A stretch of 49,941 bases of DNA from a bacterium (GCA_030604405.1 JAUVVY010000031.1:1-49941); one strand, 5' to 3'; counted from the first letter of the stretch, positions 16,901 to 26,008 are shown. Made by a program: numbers and translations. Notes: a model not told the origin generated them from the letters alone.

Positions 16901-17788
16901 ATGACTGAACGATATCAGGGCGTTTTTCCCGCCATTGTGACAGCCTATGACAGCAATGGCGACGTGAATCCTGAGGTGCAGAAGCAGGTCGCGCGCTGGC
17001 TCATTGAGCAGGACTGCAAGGGCCTGTTCGTGTGCGGCGGCACCGGCGAGGGCCTGCTGATGAGCGACGAAGAGCGCGAGGCGGTCCTTGAGGCCGTCAT
17101 GGAAGAGGTAGGGCAGGAGGCCACGATCATCGCCCACGTCGGCTCGGCCAGCCCGCTGCAGGCGTACAGGCTGGCAGAGCATGCCGCGGGACTTGGTGTT
17201 GACGCGATCGCCGCGATCCCGGGCACATATTTCCGGCCTGAGCCGGACGAGTTGGTGGCGCACTATACAACTCTCGCTGACATTGCCCAGCGACCGACCT
17301 TGCTTTACCATATTCCACGGATGACCGGGGTCGGCCTGACGCTGGAACTTATTGACAGGCTGGCGCAGATTCCGCATGTCGCCGGTCTGAAGTACACCGA
17401 CTCGGACCTGTATATGCTCCAACAGATGCGCGCGGATCAGGGCGAGGACTTCATAATTCTGTCCGGCTATGACGAGATGATGGTTCCGGCGCGGCTGATG
17501 GGGTCCACGGGCGCGGTCGGAACCTGGTACAATGTAATACCTGATGTTTGCGTGAGAGCCTATGATGCGGCCACTCGCGGCGACTGGGACGAGGCCGTAC
17601 AGAACCAGAAGATTGCCAATCGGCTGATTCGTACCGCGCAAGGTCTTGGCGGCTCGGGGCTGTGCAAGCTCGGTGTGGAGGTGCTTGGCTTTCCGGTCGG
17701 GCCACCGCGCATGCCCTTGGCGCAGGTGGATGCTGAGACCAGAAAGCGCTTCACCGAGTTCCTGAAATTCGAAGGCTTCGTCAAGTAG
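16901..17788 (+). CDS. DapA/NanA-family class I aldolase (sialic-acid-lyase-like)
   Basis: 295 residues, the family's usual length. It contains the substrate-carboxylate loop GGTGEG (near residue 46), the Tyr of YHIPRMTGV and the Schiff-base Lys in GLKYTDSDLY. The KYT context and YxIPxxxGV are closer to N-acetylneuraminate lyase and related sugar-acid aldolases than to dihydrodipicolinate synthase. It is a cytosolic enzyme that cleaves or condenses pyruvate with an aldehyde. It starts an apparent operon: a secreted protein of unknown function begins 41 bp downstream. That pairing suggests catabolism of a sugar acid released outside the cell, which is an inference. Its exact substrate is open. 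Confidence 0.85.
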   Translation: MTERYQGVFPAIVTAYDSNGDVNPEVQKQVARWLIEQDCKGLFVCGGTGEGLLMSDEEREAVLEAVMEEVGQEATIIAHVGSASPLQAYRLAEHAAGLGVDAIAAIPGTYFRPEPDELVAHYTTLADIAQRPTLLYHIPRMTGVGLTLELIDRLAQIPHVAGLKYTDSDLYMLQQMRADQGEDFIILSGYDEMMVPARLMGSTGAVGTWYNVIPDVCVRAYDAATRGDWDEAVQNQKIANRLIRTAQGLGGSGLCKLGVEVLGFPVGPPRMPLAQVDAETRKRFTEFLKFEGFVK

Positions 17789-17829
17789 CAAATCCGTAAG
17801 ACACAGACTGGACTTAGGGAGGCTATCTC

Positions 17830-20022
17830 GTGCGTAAGTTGATAATTGTGATGGTGGTATTGACGCTGAGTCTGGGAACGGCTGTGGCCGCAACCGTGGG
17901 CTATGTAACCTACGGCGGGCTTGAGAACCCGGCCGTGAACGATGAGGACGGGTGGGTCAGGGCGATGCGCGAGGCGGGGCTGACCGTCGAGCTGGTCAAG
18001 ACCACTGACCTTCCCGACCCCGAAACGCTGGCCCACTGTAACGCCCTGTATGTCCCCGGAACCATCGCATTTACCGAAGCCGGATTCGCCGCCCTCCAGA
18101 AGTACGTCCAGTGTGGCGGCTGGCTGTTGCTGCAAGGCTTCTACAGCGCCACGTCTCTCGACAAGAGTGGCAAGGACATCTTCATAAAAGACAAACATGC
18201 CTGGAAGATAATCCGCCTCGAAAAAGGCGCCTGCCGCACCGGGATCCTACCGGCGACCGGAGCAGGTGCCCGGGCCAGTGGCCTGACCATTGCCAAGCTA
18301 CGATTGGCCGACGGCTTTGCCCTCACCGAAGGCACTGAGACAGGCACGGTACTGGATATGGCGAAGCGGCCCAACGCAAAGCCGTACCTGTGTGCGGCGC
18401 TGCACTACTTCCCGGTGATCGGCGCGCGGCCGCTGATTTCGGGCGTCCCGGAGGCCACCGAAGACAACCAGCAGCCGGAGACGCTGTCGCTGGCCGTCTA
18501 TAACGAATACGGCTCCGGCAAGTGCCTGTGGCTGACGCTGCCCCTGGTGGAGATGGCCGCAGACGGAGTGGAGTTTGCCCAGACGATAACCCAAAACATA
18601 ATCAGCGCCATCGCCGCCAATCCGCCGCCACAAGCCGAAGAGCTCGCGGGGATGATCCCTACCGTAGAGGAAGCGATGGCCGACCTGAAGGCCTACGACA
18701 TTGCCTTCCGCAGCGGCAAAGGCTACTCAGACAGCCCCGATTCGGGCATGCTCGGTTGGGCTGAGGCATCGCGGCTGTTGATGTACATCGAGTGCTACCG
18801 CGTGTCGGACGACGCCTACTGGCTGGATAAGATAGTGGATCATTTCGACCGGATGATAGCCAATCTTTCCGACCCCGACGGCGACGGCTATCTGGGCTGG
18901 CAGACGATTACATATTCAGATGCCCTGGGTTGGCCGAAAGCCGACGAGAATAACAAGGGCGAGGCCGAGATCGCACCGGAGCTGGTCCGCGTCCGCAACA
19001 ACACCGATGTCACCGGCCACACCTACACCATCGAATTTGTCGAGGCGGACAGCTTCAACGTCATTGACACTGATGCGGTGATGCTGGTCGCGCGGGAAGA
19101 GACGTATAAGTCCGGCGCGGCGATCACGGCAATCCCCGGCATCAAGGTCACGATCGCCGGCACTCCCGCCAAGGGCGACAAGTTCGAAGTGCGCACCGAA
19201 GCCGTCATACCGCTGGAATGGGCTGTGCACGACGGCACCGTCACCTACGCGATAGCGCTGTTCGTCGAGGCGGTAGAGAAGAACGCGGCGCTCCACGAGA
19301 ACTACGGCGAGAAGGCTGACGAATACGCCAAACTGCTGACGGAGAATTTCCTGAAAAAGTGGGACTATGTGTGGGTGGAGCCGGCCGAGGGGATGGGTTT
19401 TCTGAAATGGGAGCCGATAGTCGCCAACCCGTACCTGCGCAGCATTGCTCCCCAGGACATACCGAATACGATAAGAGCGATACCGCATAACCAGTACCTG
19501 GCCCTCGGCCGGACCTACCTCGTGATGGCCGATGTCGTTGACGAGCCACTGGCGAGCCAGTGGCGCGACAAGGCCGCCAAGATGGCTCGCTACTTCAAGA
19601 GCAAGCTGCGGAAGACCGGCGACGCCTACACCTTCGCGTACTGGGATCCCGTCGAAGAGCTTTCCGAAGGCGCCGATGATTTTGGCCACGGCGCGCTGTC
19701 GCTGAGCTTCGCCATTGAGGCGGCCAATCGCGGCGTAGTGTTCAGCGAAGAGGACATGACCCGCTTTGCCCACACGCTGTTCGACCAGATCTGGGACGGC
19801 TCGGTGGCGGAGCCGAGGTTCGCCGGCCGCGTTGATGGTGAGGGCGAGATGCGAGATGCGGGGATGGGCGGCCACTGGGCCGGTCTATGCAGGTATAGCG
19901 ACGAGGTCTGGAGGCTGTTCTGGGCGATACTGCGCCAGAAGCCCGGCGCCAATGGCTTCCTGAATCTATGGTACGCACGCCCGGAAGTGGCCGAGGCTCC
20001 ACCGGCAGCCCGAAATGAGTAG
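17830..20022 (+). CDS. Large secreted protein: GATase-like N-domain plus alpha-barrel-like domain
   Basis: 730 residues starting at GTG 17830, with GGGAGG about 8 nt upstream. A signal peptide (about 1-20) is followed by a Rossmann-like domain at about 22-265 (VGYVTYGGLENPAVNDEDG, ALYVPGTIAFTEAGFAAL, GGWLLLQGFYS) resembling the ThuA/GATase-like modules of secreted Planctomycete-type proteins. Residues about 280-700 resemble an alpha/alpha toroid such as those of glycuronyl epimerases and lyases (WAEASRLLMYIECYRVSDDAYW, HNQYLALGRTYLVMADV, DFGHGALSLSFAIEAANRG). They are interrupted at about 385-455 by a beta insertion. Sugar-polymer binding or modification is likely but unproven. It is probably co-transcribed with the aldolase upstream. 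Confidence 0.7.
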   Translation: MRKLIIVMVVLTLSLGTAVAATVGYVTYGGLENPAVNDEDGWVRAMREAGLTVELVKTTDLPDPETLAHCNALYVPGTIAFTEAGFAALQKYVQCGGWLLLQGFYSATSLDKSGKDIFIKDKHAWKIIRLEKGACRTGILPATGAGARASGLTIAKLRLADGFALTEGTETGTVLDMAKRPNAKPYLCAALHYFPVIGARPLISGVPEATEDNQQPETLSLAVYNEYGSGKCLWLTLPLVEMAADGVEFAQTITQNIISAIAANPPPQAEELAGMIPTVEEAMADLKAYDIAFRSGKGYSDSPDSGMLGWAEASRLLMYIECYRVSDDAYWLDKIVDHFDRMIANLSDPDGDGYLGWQTITYSDALGWPKADENNKGEAEIAPELVRVRNNTDVTGHTYTIEFVEADSFNVIDTDAVMLVAREETYKSGAAITAIPGIKVTIAGTPAKGDKFEVRTEAVIPLEWAVHDGTVTYAIALFVEAVEKNAALHENYGEKADEYAKLLTENFLKKWDYVWVEPAEGMGFLKWEPIVANPYLRSIAPQDIPNTIRAIPHNQYLALGRTYLVMADVVDEPLASQWRDKAAKMARYFKSKLRKTGDAYTFAYWDPVEELSEGADDFGHGALSLSFAIEAANRGVVFSEEDMTRFAHTLFDQIWDGSVAEPRFAGRVDGEGEMRDAGMGGHWAGLCRYSDEVWRLFWAILRQKPGANGFLNLWYARPEVAEAPPAARNE

Positions 20023-20137
20023 ATTAGATACCGGCCCACGCGTTGTGCAGGAATACTTGGTCTGTCCAACGAAACCTAAGATTGAGTGGTCTCCGTCAGG
20101 CACATGGTGCAGTTTCAGGTGTACTCAGGGAACCTCC

Positions 20138-20731
20138 ATGGACATCTCGGACTTGACTGAACTTCACTACATTGCCCCAATAAGCAATCTGCCTTCAGTA
20201 ATGAAGCACGGCATCTTGTCGCATGAGCGCGCAAGCCGACTTGACCACGAATCCGTCGCCAACGCAACAGTCCAAGCCAGGCGCAAAGACAAGAGAATTC
20301 CGGCGGGCCGACACCTCCACGAATATGCCAACCTGTATATTCACGCCCGCAATCCGATGCTCTTCAGGCTTCTCAGATCAACTGATCAAGAGCTGTGCGT
20401 TGTATGCGTTAGAACCGATATATTGTACTTGGAGGGAGTGATCATCACTGACGGCAACGCATCGAGTGATTACACGGGCTTCTGGCCCTCTCCCGAGGGA
20501 CTGAGCAACGTGGACGCTGAACTGAGCTTTGCCGAGTGGTGGGCTATTGGTGTAGAATTCGAACGTTACGAACGCATACGCAGAAAGTGCGCTGAGGTTC
20601 TGGTTCCGGACCGAGTTGGTCCAGAGCACATTGCTGGCGTCTATGTCTCGTGTGAAGCGGCGAAGCAAGCCGTAGAAGCGGAGGGCATAGACATCGCCAT
20701 AACACTGGACGCACACCTGTTCTTCTTGTAG
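20138..20731 (+). CDS. darT: DarT-type ssDNA thymidine ADP-ribosyltransferase toxin
   Basis: 197 residues from the ATG at 20138, where AGGGA stands upstream; a longer frame from 20015 adds 41 atypical residues. It shows the DarT pattern: ELHYIAPISNLPSVMKHGIL at the N-terminus, the ANLYIHARNPMLFRL segment of the NAD-binding region, and CAEVLVPDRV with the likely catalytic Glu153. DarT ADP-ribosylates thymine bases in single-stranded DNA and blocks replication. The family acts in phage defence. Its antitoxin gene starts 12 bp downstream, which strongly supports the call. Confidence 0.9.
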   Translation: MDISDLTELHYIAPISNLPSVMKHGILSHERASRLDHESVANATVQARRKDKRIPAGRHLHEYANLYIHARNPMLFRLLRSTDQELCVVCVRTDILYLEGVIITDGNASSDYTGFWPSPEGLSNVDAELSFAEWWAIGVEFERYERIRRKCAEVLVPDRVGPEHIAGVYVSCEAAKQAVEAEGIDIAITLDAHLFFL

Positions 20732-20743
20732 GGGGGCAGCGCG

Positions 20744-21874
20744 ATGACCATTGAGGTGCGCGTAGGGGACTTGTTCGAGTCAAGTGCACAGACTCTTGTC
20801 AACACGGTGAACTGCGTTGGTGTCATGGGCAAGGGCATCGCCCTGCAGTTCAAAGAACGATTCCCCGACATGTACAAGGACTACGAGCAACGCTGTCGTC
20901 GTGGCGAAGTCAAGCTGGGCACTCCATACCTGTACAGAACCCTCATTCCCCCGTGGGTGGTCAACTTCCCGACGAAGGATCACTGGCGCTCGGTGTCACG
21001 GATTGCGGATATCATCGCAGGGCTGGAATACCTACTGGGGCACCACAAGGAGTGGGGCATCGAATCGCTTGCCGTGCCGCCGCTGGGGTGTGGTGAGGGC
21101 CAACTGGAATGGGCGATTGTCGGTCCGACATTGCACAAATACTTGAGGCGAATGGATATCCCCGTAGAGCTTTACGCACCTCACGGCACACCCAGGGCGC
21201 AGCTTCAGCATGACTTCTTGCAACGGGAACCACGCGGCACAGCAGCACCCCTCTCCTCCCCAGACCCTCGTGGCATCGCGGCCGCATGGGTTGGTGTTGC
21301 TGCCATCCTGGACCGGATCGAGAAACAGCCCTATCACTGGCCAGTGGGCCGCACCGCCTTCCAGAAGATAGTGTACGTCGCTAGCACCGAGGGTTTGCCT
21401 ACGGGCCTACACTTTGAAAAGGGGAGCTACGGACCCTTTGCCAAGGAGCTCAAAAGAATTCAGACTGAGCTTGTCAACAACGGCCTCGTCCGCGAGCAAC
21501 GTGTCGGAAGAATGTTTGTTATTAGTCCAGGCCCCACCTTCGAAGATGCTCAACGGACTTATGCCCAACAATTGCAGGCCTGGGAGCCCATCATCCACAA
21601 AGTGTCAGACCTGTTTATGAGAATACCGACCAAAGAGGCTGAAGTTGTCGCCACAGTCATTTTCTCGGCTCAAAGCCTAGCCGAGAGCAAGGGCGGCCCG
21701 CCGACGGAAATGGCCCTCCTGTCGGAGGTCATGGCCTGGAAGCAAAAGCGTGACCCTCCCTTGAATGAGAATCAAGTCGCCTACACGATTCGCAATCTGG
21801 CCGCCCACGGCTGGCTGAATGTCACCGCAAGTAGCGACCTGCCCTTGCCCCAAGATGAGCTGGTGGATGTTTAA
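20744..21874 (+). CDS. darG: DarG-type macrodomain antitoxin
   Basis: 376 residues. Residues 1-155 form a macrodomain (TLVNTVNCVGVMGKGIALQFK, VPPLGCGEGQLEW) that removes ADP-ribose from thymine. The C-terminal part (about 185-376) matches the DarT-binding, Panacea-like region of DarG (FQKIVYVASTEGLPT, FEKGSYGPFAKELKRIQTEL). The antitoxin thus has both the DNA-repair and the toxin-sequestering halves. GGGGG lies shortly before the ATG. It pairs with darT at 20138 and is read in the same transcript. Confidence 0.92.
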   Translation: MTIEVRVGDLFESSAQTLVNTVNCVGVMGKGIALQFKERFPDMYKDYEQRCRRGEVKLGTPYLYRTLIPPWVVNFPTKDHWRSVSRIADIIAGLEYLLGHHKEWGIESLAVPPLGCGEGQLEWAIVGPTLHKYLRRMDIPVELYAPHGTPRAQLQHDFLQREPRGTAAPLSSPDPRGIAAAWVGVAAILDRIEKQPYHWPVGRTAFQKIVYVASTEGLPTGLHFEKGSYGPFAKELKRIQTELVNNGLVREQRVGRMFVISPGPTFEDAQRTYAQQLQAWEPIIHKVSDLFMRIPTKEAEVVATVIFSAQSLAESKGGPPTEMALLSEVMAWKQKRDPPLNENQVAYTIRNLAAHGWLNVTASSDLPLPQDELVDV

Positions 21875-21883
21875 GCGTTAGCC

Positions 21884-21903
21884 GCGTTGATCTCGCTCAA
21901 CGC
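21884..21903. terminator. Hairpin between convergent darG and trpF
   Basis: GCGTTGA and TCAACGC form a 7-bp stem around a 6-nt loop, 10 bp past the darG stop. There is no T-run on either side, so this is a weak candidate for bidirectional termination. Confidence 0.3.
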
Positions 21904-21920
21904 TTGCAGCACTGCATTCT

Positions 21921-22625
21921 TCAGATGGCGTCCTGCAACCTGGCCGCCAGCTCCGCCACTTTCTTCGGGTCCTTGACGCCCGGAGCGCGTTCCACGCCAC
22001 TCGAAACATCAATTCCCTGCGGCGACACTGTGACCACAGCCCTCGCGACATTGTCCGGATTGATGCCTCCTGCCAGCATGATCGGCAACGACGACTGCTG
22101 CACTATCTCCGCAGCGGCTTGCCAGTCGCTGACCTTTCCGGTGCCGCCGGTGCCTGCGGAGGTGGCCGTATCCAGGACGATGCGGGCCACACCGGCCTCA
22201 GCAGCTTCGTTGATGCGCTGCAGTGTTTCGGCGACAGGAATCTGCCCGGCTTCGGCCCGCGGCGGCAGGCCAACGGCAAGCCACAGTTCGATTTCGCACG
22301 CAAGCTCTGACCTGATCGCAGCAATGGCGGAGGCCTCCGCATCGGAGTGAAGCTGTACTGCAGCGGGCCGACAGGTGGCGACGATGTCGCTGATTGCCGC
22401 CGGATTCTCGGTTTCGACCACGCACACGTGTGGGATCTTGGCAGCCCGGCCCAGCATGGCCGCACGCTGGACCGAGACGCTGCGGGGCGAGCGCGGTATC
22501 GCCACGATGGTCCCGAAGAAGGCCGCGCCGACCCGCGCTGCGAGCCGCAGGTCGGCGATCCTTGTTATCCCGCAGATCTTCAAGTCAATTTGCGTGACTT
22601 TGTCGCCACAATCGGGTGCGCTCAT
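21921..22625 (-). CDS. trpF: Phosphoribosylanthranilate isomerase
   Basis: 234 residues, a single TIM barrel. It has the catalytic Cys in LKICGITR, AVQLHSD, the catalytic Asp in VLDTATSAGTGGTGKVSDW, and the phosphate-binding end LAGGINPDNV and DVSSGVERAPGVKD. It converts N-(5'-phosphoribosyl)anthranilate to CdRP in tryptophan synthesis. Its start overlaps the leuA stop by 4 nt (ATGA), so it should be translated together with leuA and fall under the same T-box. No other trp gene is in the window. Confidence 0.95.
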   Translation of the reverse strand: MSAPDCGDKVTQIDLKICGITRIADLRLAARVGAAFFGTIVAIPRSPRSVSVQRAAMLGRAAKIPHVCVVETENPAAISDIVATCRPAAVQLHSDAEASAIAAIRSELACEIELWLAVGLPPRAEAGQIPVAETLQRINEAAEAGVARIVLDTATSAGTGGTGKVSDWQAAAEIVQQSSLPIMLAGGINPDNVARAVVTVSPQGIDVSSGVERAPGVKDPKKVAELAARLQDAI

Positions 22626-24163
22626 GGCGTGTCCTGTGCGTCCTGCTTGCCCAGCTCAGAACGGATCAGCAGGCGGTTGAGGGCATTCAGATACGCCGCA
22701 GCGCTGGCCTCTATGACATCGGTGCTGGCGGCCCGGCCAATGGCACTCTCGCCGTCGGTGGCAATGCGAACCGTTGCCTCGCCGAGGGCGTCTTTGCCAC
22801 GGGTCACGCTGCGAATCGAGTAGTCGTCCAGCGTCGTCTGCACTTCCGTTATGAGGTTTATCGCGGCATACACGGCATCCACCGGGCCGTTGCCCACTGC
22901 CTCTTTCTCATATTCTGCGTCTTCTTTCCGCAGCCTGACGGTAGCCTGCGATCGGGCCCCGGTGGTGGAATTGACCTGCAGATACGCCAGCGACCAGGTC
23001 TCCGCCATCTCGGTAGTGGCCTCGCGCATCAGGATTTCGAGGTCTTCATCGTAAATCTGGTTCTTCTTATCGGCCATCTCGATGAAGCGGGCATAGATGT
23101 CCTCCATCTGCGCATCTGTCACCTGGTAGCCCAGGTCCTTGAGGCGCTGGCGCACGCCGTGCTTGCCGGAGCGCGGGCCCAGCGTCAACTCGCTCTCGAC
23201 CCAGCCGACATCCTGCGGCTCCATGATTTCGTACGTCTCGCGGTCCATTATCACACCGTGCTGGTGAATCCCGGCCTCGTGGCGGAAGGCATTCTCGCCG
23301 ACGATGGCCTTGTTCGGCTGCACTGGGAAGCCGGTAAAGCTGGAGACCATCTTTGAGGTCTTGACAATCTCCTTGGTATTGACCTCAGTGTAGGCGTCGA
23401 ACTCGTCCGAGCGCGTTCTAATGCTCATCACGATCTCTTCAAGCGAGGCGTTGCCCGCCCGCTCGCCCATCCCGTTGACCGTACATTCGACCTGGCCGGC
23501 GCCTGCCTTAACTGCCGCCAGCGAATTGGCTACCGACAGGCCCAGGTCATCGTGACAGTGCACGCTGATGACCGCCTGGTCTATGTTCGGCACGTTTTCG
23601 AACAGCTCTCTGATCGTCTCCTCCATAATCCACGGCGTGGTGTAGCCGACGGTGTCGGGGATGTTGATGGTGGTGGCGCCGGCCTCAATGGTCGCCTCCA
23701 CGATGTCGCGCAGGTATCCCAAGTCGGTGCGCATCGCGTCTTCTGGCGAGAACTCGACATCTGCCGTCAGGCTGGCGGCGTGCTGCACGTTCTCAACCGC
23801 CATCGCCAGTACTTCGTCTGCGGTTTTGCGCAGCCTTTTCTCCAGATGGACCTTGGAGGTGCCCACGAAGGTGTGGATGCGCGGCTTGGCGGCGTGCCTT
23901 ATCGCATTGTAGCAGGACTCGATGTCCTCGGCCTTGGTGCGCGCCAGGCCACAGATAGTCGGCCCGCTCACCTCCTGGGCGATCCGCGAAACCGACTCGA
24001 AGTCCTCAGGCGACGAGAACGGAAAGCCGGCCTCAATCACGTCAACATTGAGGTGAGCCAACTGCTGCGCCAGAGCCAGCTTCTCCGACATAGTCATGCT
24101 GGCGCCCGGCGACTGCTCGCCATCGCGCAGCGTAGTGTCAAATATCACGATTTTTCGTGCCAT
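22622..24163 (-). CDS. leuA: 2-isopropylmalate synthase
   Basis: 513 residues from the ATG at 24163, with GGAGG 7 nt upstream. The frame is open further up through the leader but is not translated there. It has [17 protein letters not shown], the HMGL-like barrel with the metal-binding HCHDD and [11 protein letters not shown], and a C-terminal LeuA regulatory domain that normally binds leucine. It condenses acetyl-CoA with 2-ketoisovalerate in the first committed step of leucine synthesis. Control is by the T-box leader at 24238-24567 and a strong promoter upstream. It overlaps trpF by 4 nt. Confidence 0.96.
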   Translation of the reverse strand: MARKIVIFDTTLRDGEQSPGASMTMSEKLALAQQLAHLNVDVIEAGFPFSSPEDFESVSRIAQEVSGPTICGLARTKAEDIESCYNAIRHAAKPRIHTFVGTSKVHLEKRLRKTADEVLAMAVENVQHAASLTADVEFSPEDAMRTDLGYLRDIVEATIEAGATTINIPDTVGYTTPWIMEETIRELFENVPNIDQAVISVHCHDDLGLSVANSLAAVKAGAGQVECTVNGMGERAGNASLEEIVMSIRTRSDEFDAYTEVNTKEIVKTSKMVSSFTGFPVQPNKAIVGENAFRHEAGIHQHGVIMDRETYEIMEPQDVGWVESELTLGPRSGKHGVRQRLKDLGYQVTDAQMEDIYARFIEMADKKNQIYDEDLEILMREATTEMAETWSLAYLQVNSTTGARSQATVRLRKEDAEYEKEAVGNGPVDAVYAAINLITEVQTTLDDYSIRSVTRGKDALGEATVRIATDGESAIGRAASTDVIEASAAAYLNALNRLLIRSELGKQDAQDTP

Positions 24164-24237
24164 CGTTGCTACCTCCGCCTCACCGGCCAACAATCGGACC
24201 GGCGGTCTCTGATTGAAAACCTGCTGTGACGGAGAAC

Positions 24238-24272
24238 AAAAAAGCCCTCCGTCTCGATGAAGAGACGCAGGG
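24238..24272 (-). terminator. Intrinsic terminator of the leuA T-box leader
   Basis: On the minus strand, CCCTGCGTCTC pairs with GAGACGGAGGG with one mismatch across a 6-nt loop. It is followed by CTTTTTTG. This is the terminator half of the T-box switch, 75 bp before the leuA start. Confidence 0.88.
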
Positions 24273-24567
24273 ACAATGTTCCCACGCGGTACCACTCTTC
24301 TTAACGAACCTTTACGGTTCGCCCACTTTGTGGATGCGGGAGCAAAGCCAATCTCCGACACCCTCTTCGGATAACGGTGAAGTGCCGTCGGTACCTACTC
24401 GGCGGGAAATTCGTGCAACTGCCCGCGTTTCAGCCCGCAACTCCGGGGCGAGATTCGGCAGTGCTGCGATAGTCGTCTTCCAGCCAGGGGCCTTCTGACC
24501 CTCGGGACGACCTCTCTATATCGCGCGAACCGCCTACTACTCCCTTTCACAGTCTTTGTGCGACTAG
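24238..24567 (-). promoter_or_regulatory. T-box leader controlling leuA-trpF
   Basis: Read on the minus strand, the 330-nt leader has a stem I region with AGTAG near its start and an AGAGAGG loop near 24508-24520. The hallmark T-box sequence GTGGTACCGCG is at 24285-24295, in the antiterminator. An intrinsic terminator that excludes the antiterminator follows. A CTC leucine triplet at 24450-24452, in GAATCTCGCC, lies where a specifier loop is expected. That fits sensing of uncharged tRNA-Leu, although I could not fold the RNA to prove it. The leader explains most of the 500-bp gap between leuA and the GNAT gene. Confidence 0.9.
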
Positions 24568-24573
24568 GCCGTA

Positions 24574-24602
24574 ACTATACCGACTCTGCGCCAATTTGTC
24601 AA
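24574..24602 (-). promoter_or_regulatory. Strong sigma70-type promoter for leuA-trpF
   Basis: On the minus strand, a perfect TTGACA and TATAGT are separated by exactly 17 bp and placed immediately before the T-box leader. Transcription should start near 24567. Confidence 0.85.
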
Positions 24603-24666
24603 GCCAAATGCGGTCGGGACATCGGCCGGGTACTACAAGTCCGGCTGTTGCCAGGACATACGGCGG

Positions 24667-25857
24667 CTAGGTATAGTCAATAGTTGGATAGGCCCAGGCG
24701 TTATACGGCAGGGCATTGCTGATTCGCTCGATGATGTCAGGCGTGGCGTTGAGCACGCTGACAATGTCGCTCTTCACCGCACCCGCGAAATCCAGCCGCC
24801 GGCATAGCAGCCGATCTATCGCCCAGTCCTTGGCCTCAATCGTGACTTCAGTGTTCGCCTCCGGGCCTTCGTAGAGGGTGTAATCCCTCGTCGGCGTCCA
24901 CACATTGACCTTGAGGTCTGCCACCAGGTCCAGGTCGGTGCAGACCTTGCGAAAGAGCCGCTGTGGGGCCAGCACCTGGCCCATGATCATCGTGTAACGC
25001 AAGTCCGGCTTGAAGCCGGTGTCCATGGCGATCTGGCGGCAGGGGTGCTCGCTGGATAGTAGCCATGTGACCGGCTTGCCCTTTTCAACCGCCATGTTAG
25101 CCAGCGTCTGGAGGCAGTGCTGGAGGGCCTCGGCGTCGGTCGCCGCTGCGTCCTGGATCTGCAACGGCTGGTCGGCGCGGTCGCCGGTCTTCTCGCCGAC
25201 GATCATATAGGCCTGCAACGGCCCGCCTGCCGGGTAGCGGATGTAGTAAGTGTCCTGCGGCACCACCATGTAGATGCCGCGTTTCATCGCCAGCTCCCAG
25301 TAGCCAGGCCCATCGCGATACGGAAAGCCGCCGTAGTCGCCGAACATTGCCGTGAAGACGGAGAAGATTTGCTCGGAATCGGCATACAACTCATCCAGGC
25401 CGCCGAGGGCGCAGTCGCCTTGCGGGACCTGCTCCGGCTCCCATGTGGCGGCGCGCAAGTAGATGAGGTCCACGTGGCCGGTCTTCTCATAGAAACGATA
25501 CCCACGGCTGCGTTCTGCACCGCGATAGACCATCAGCATCTCGGCGCGATCCTGCAGGAACTCCCTGGCCGCAGCGATCATACCAGAGCCAATGCCCCTG
25601 GAGCGCATGTCCTCGCGTGTGCCGACCGCGTGCTCGAAGGCGGTGTCAATTATCGCACCCGGGGCGACCTGAAACGGTCGGAATTCCAGCGGGATCGCGC
25701 CCACCAGCTCGTCGCCGATACAGGCCATGGCAGCGGTGTTGACAGGCTCCAGCTTACGCCACTGCTCCAGCGTCAACGGGGGAAAGATAGCATTGCGCAA
25801 GGTCAGCAAGTCTTCGGCATCGTCCGGCGTGTACTCGCGAAAAGTAACTTCAGACAT
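24667..25857 (-). CDS. GNAT-family N-acetyltransferase with C-terminal extension
   Basis: 396 residues. Residues 1-150 form a GNAT fold with the acetyl-CoA loop in HAVGTREDMRSRGIGSGMI and SRGYRFYEKTGHV after it. About 240 further residues follow, including a second possible GNAT-like half and a C-terminal segment (DFAGAVKSDIVSVLNAT) reminiscent of the sterol-carrier-like domain in Eis-type enzymes. The acceptor is unknown. GGAGGGG precedes the ATG. It stands alone upstream of the leuA promoter on the same strand. Confidence 0.75.
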   Translation of the reverse strand: MSEVTFREYTPDDAEDLLTLRNAIFPPLTLEQWRKLEPVNTAAMACIGDELVGAIPLEFRPFQVAPGAIIDTAFEHAVGTREDMRSRGIGSGMIAAAREFLQDRAEMLMVYRGAERSRGYRFYEKTGHVDLIYLRAATWEPEQVPQGDCALGGLDELYADSEQIFSVFTAMFGDYGGFPYRDGPGYWELAMKRGIYMVVPQDTYYIRYPAGGPLQAYMIVGEKTGDRADQPLQIQDAAATDAEALQHCLQTLANMAVEKGKPVTWLLSSEHPCRQIAMDTGFKPDLRYTMIMGQVLAPQRLFRKVCTDLDLVADLKVNVWTPTRDYTLYEGPEANTEVTIEAKDWAIDRLLCRRLDFAGAVKSDIVSVLNATPDIIERISNALPYNAWAYPTIDYT

Positions 25858-25936
25858 AACGCCCCTCCATAGCTATACCGCTTTGGTCAGATAGACGATT
25901 CGCCGGCCGGAAGGAGGTCTCCTGCTCTGGGAAACT

Positions 25937-26008
25937 GGGGACAGTCACCTATTCCAGAGGAATAGGAGTGGGACTTAGAGAAGTAGCAATAAACAGGTGA
26001 CTGTCCCC
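25937..26008. repeat. Short inverted-repeat element (GGGGACAGTCACCT arms)
   Basis: Perfect 14-bp arms (25937-25950 and 25995-26008) flank 44 bp that contain a smaller CTATTCC/GGAATAG hairpin. The outer flanks also match imperfectly. This GACTGTCCCC type resembles small palindromic elements mobilised by REP-associated IS200-like transposases. No transposase is nearby. A partial arm recurs at 42021-42031. Confidence 0.6.

Noticed and set aside
20015-20137. Extended DarT start at 20015 overlapping the previous gene
   Set aside because: The extra 41 residues are unlike DarT family N-termini, and the inner ATG at 20138 has an AGGGA site.
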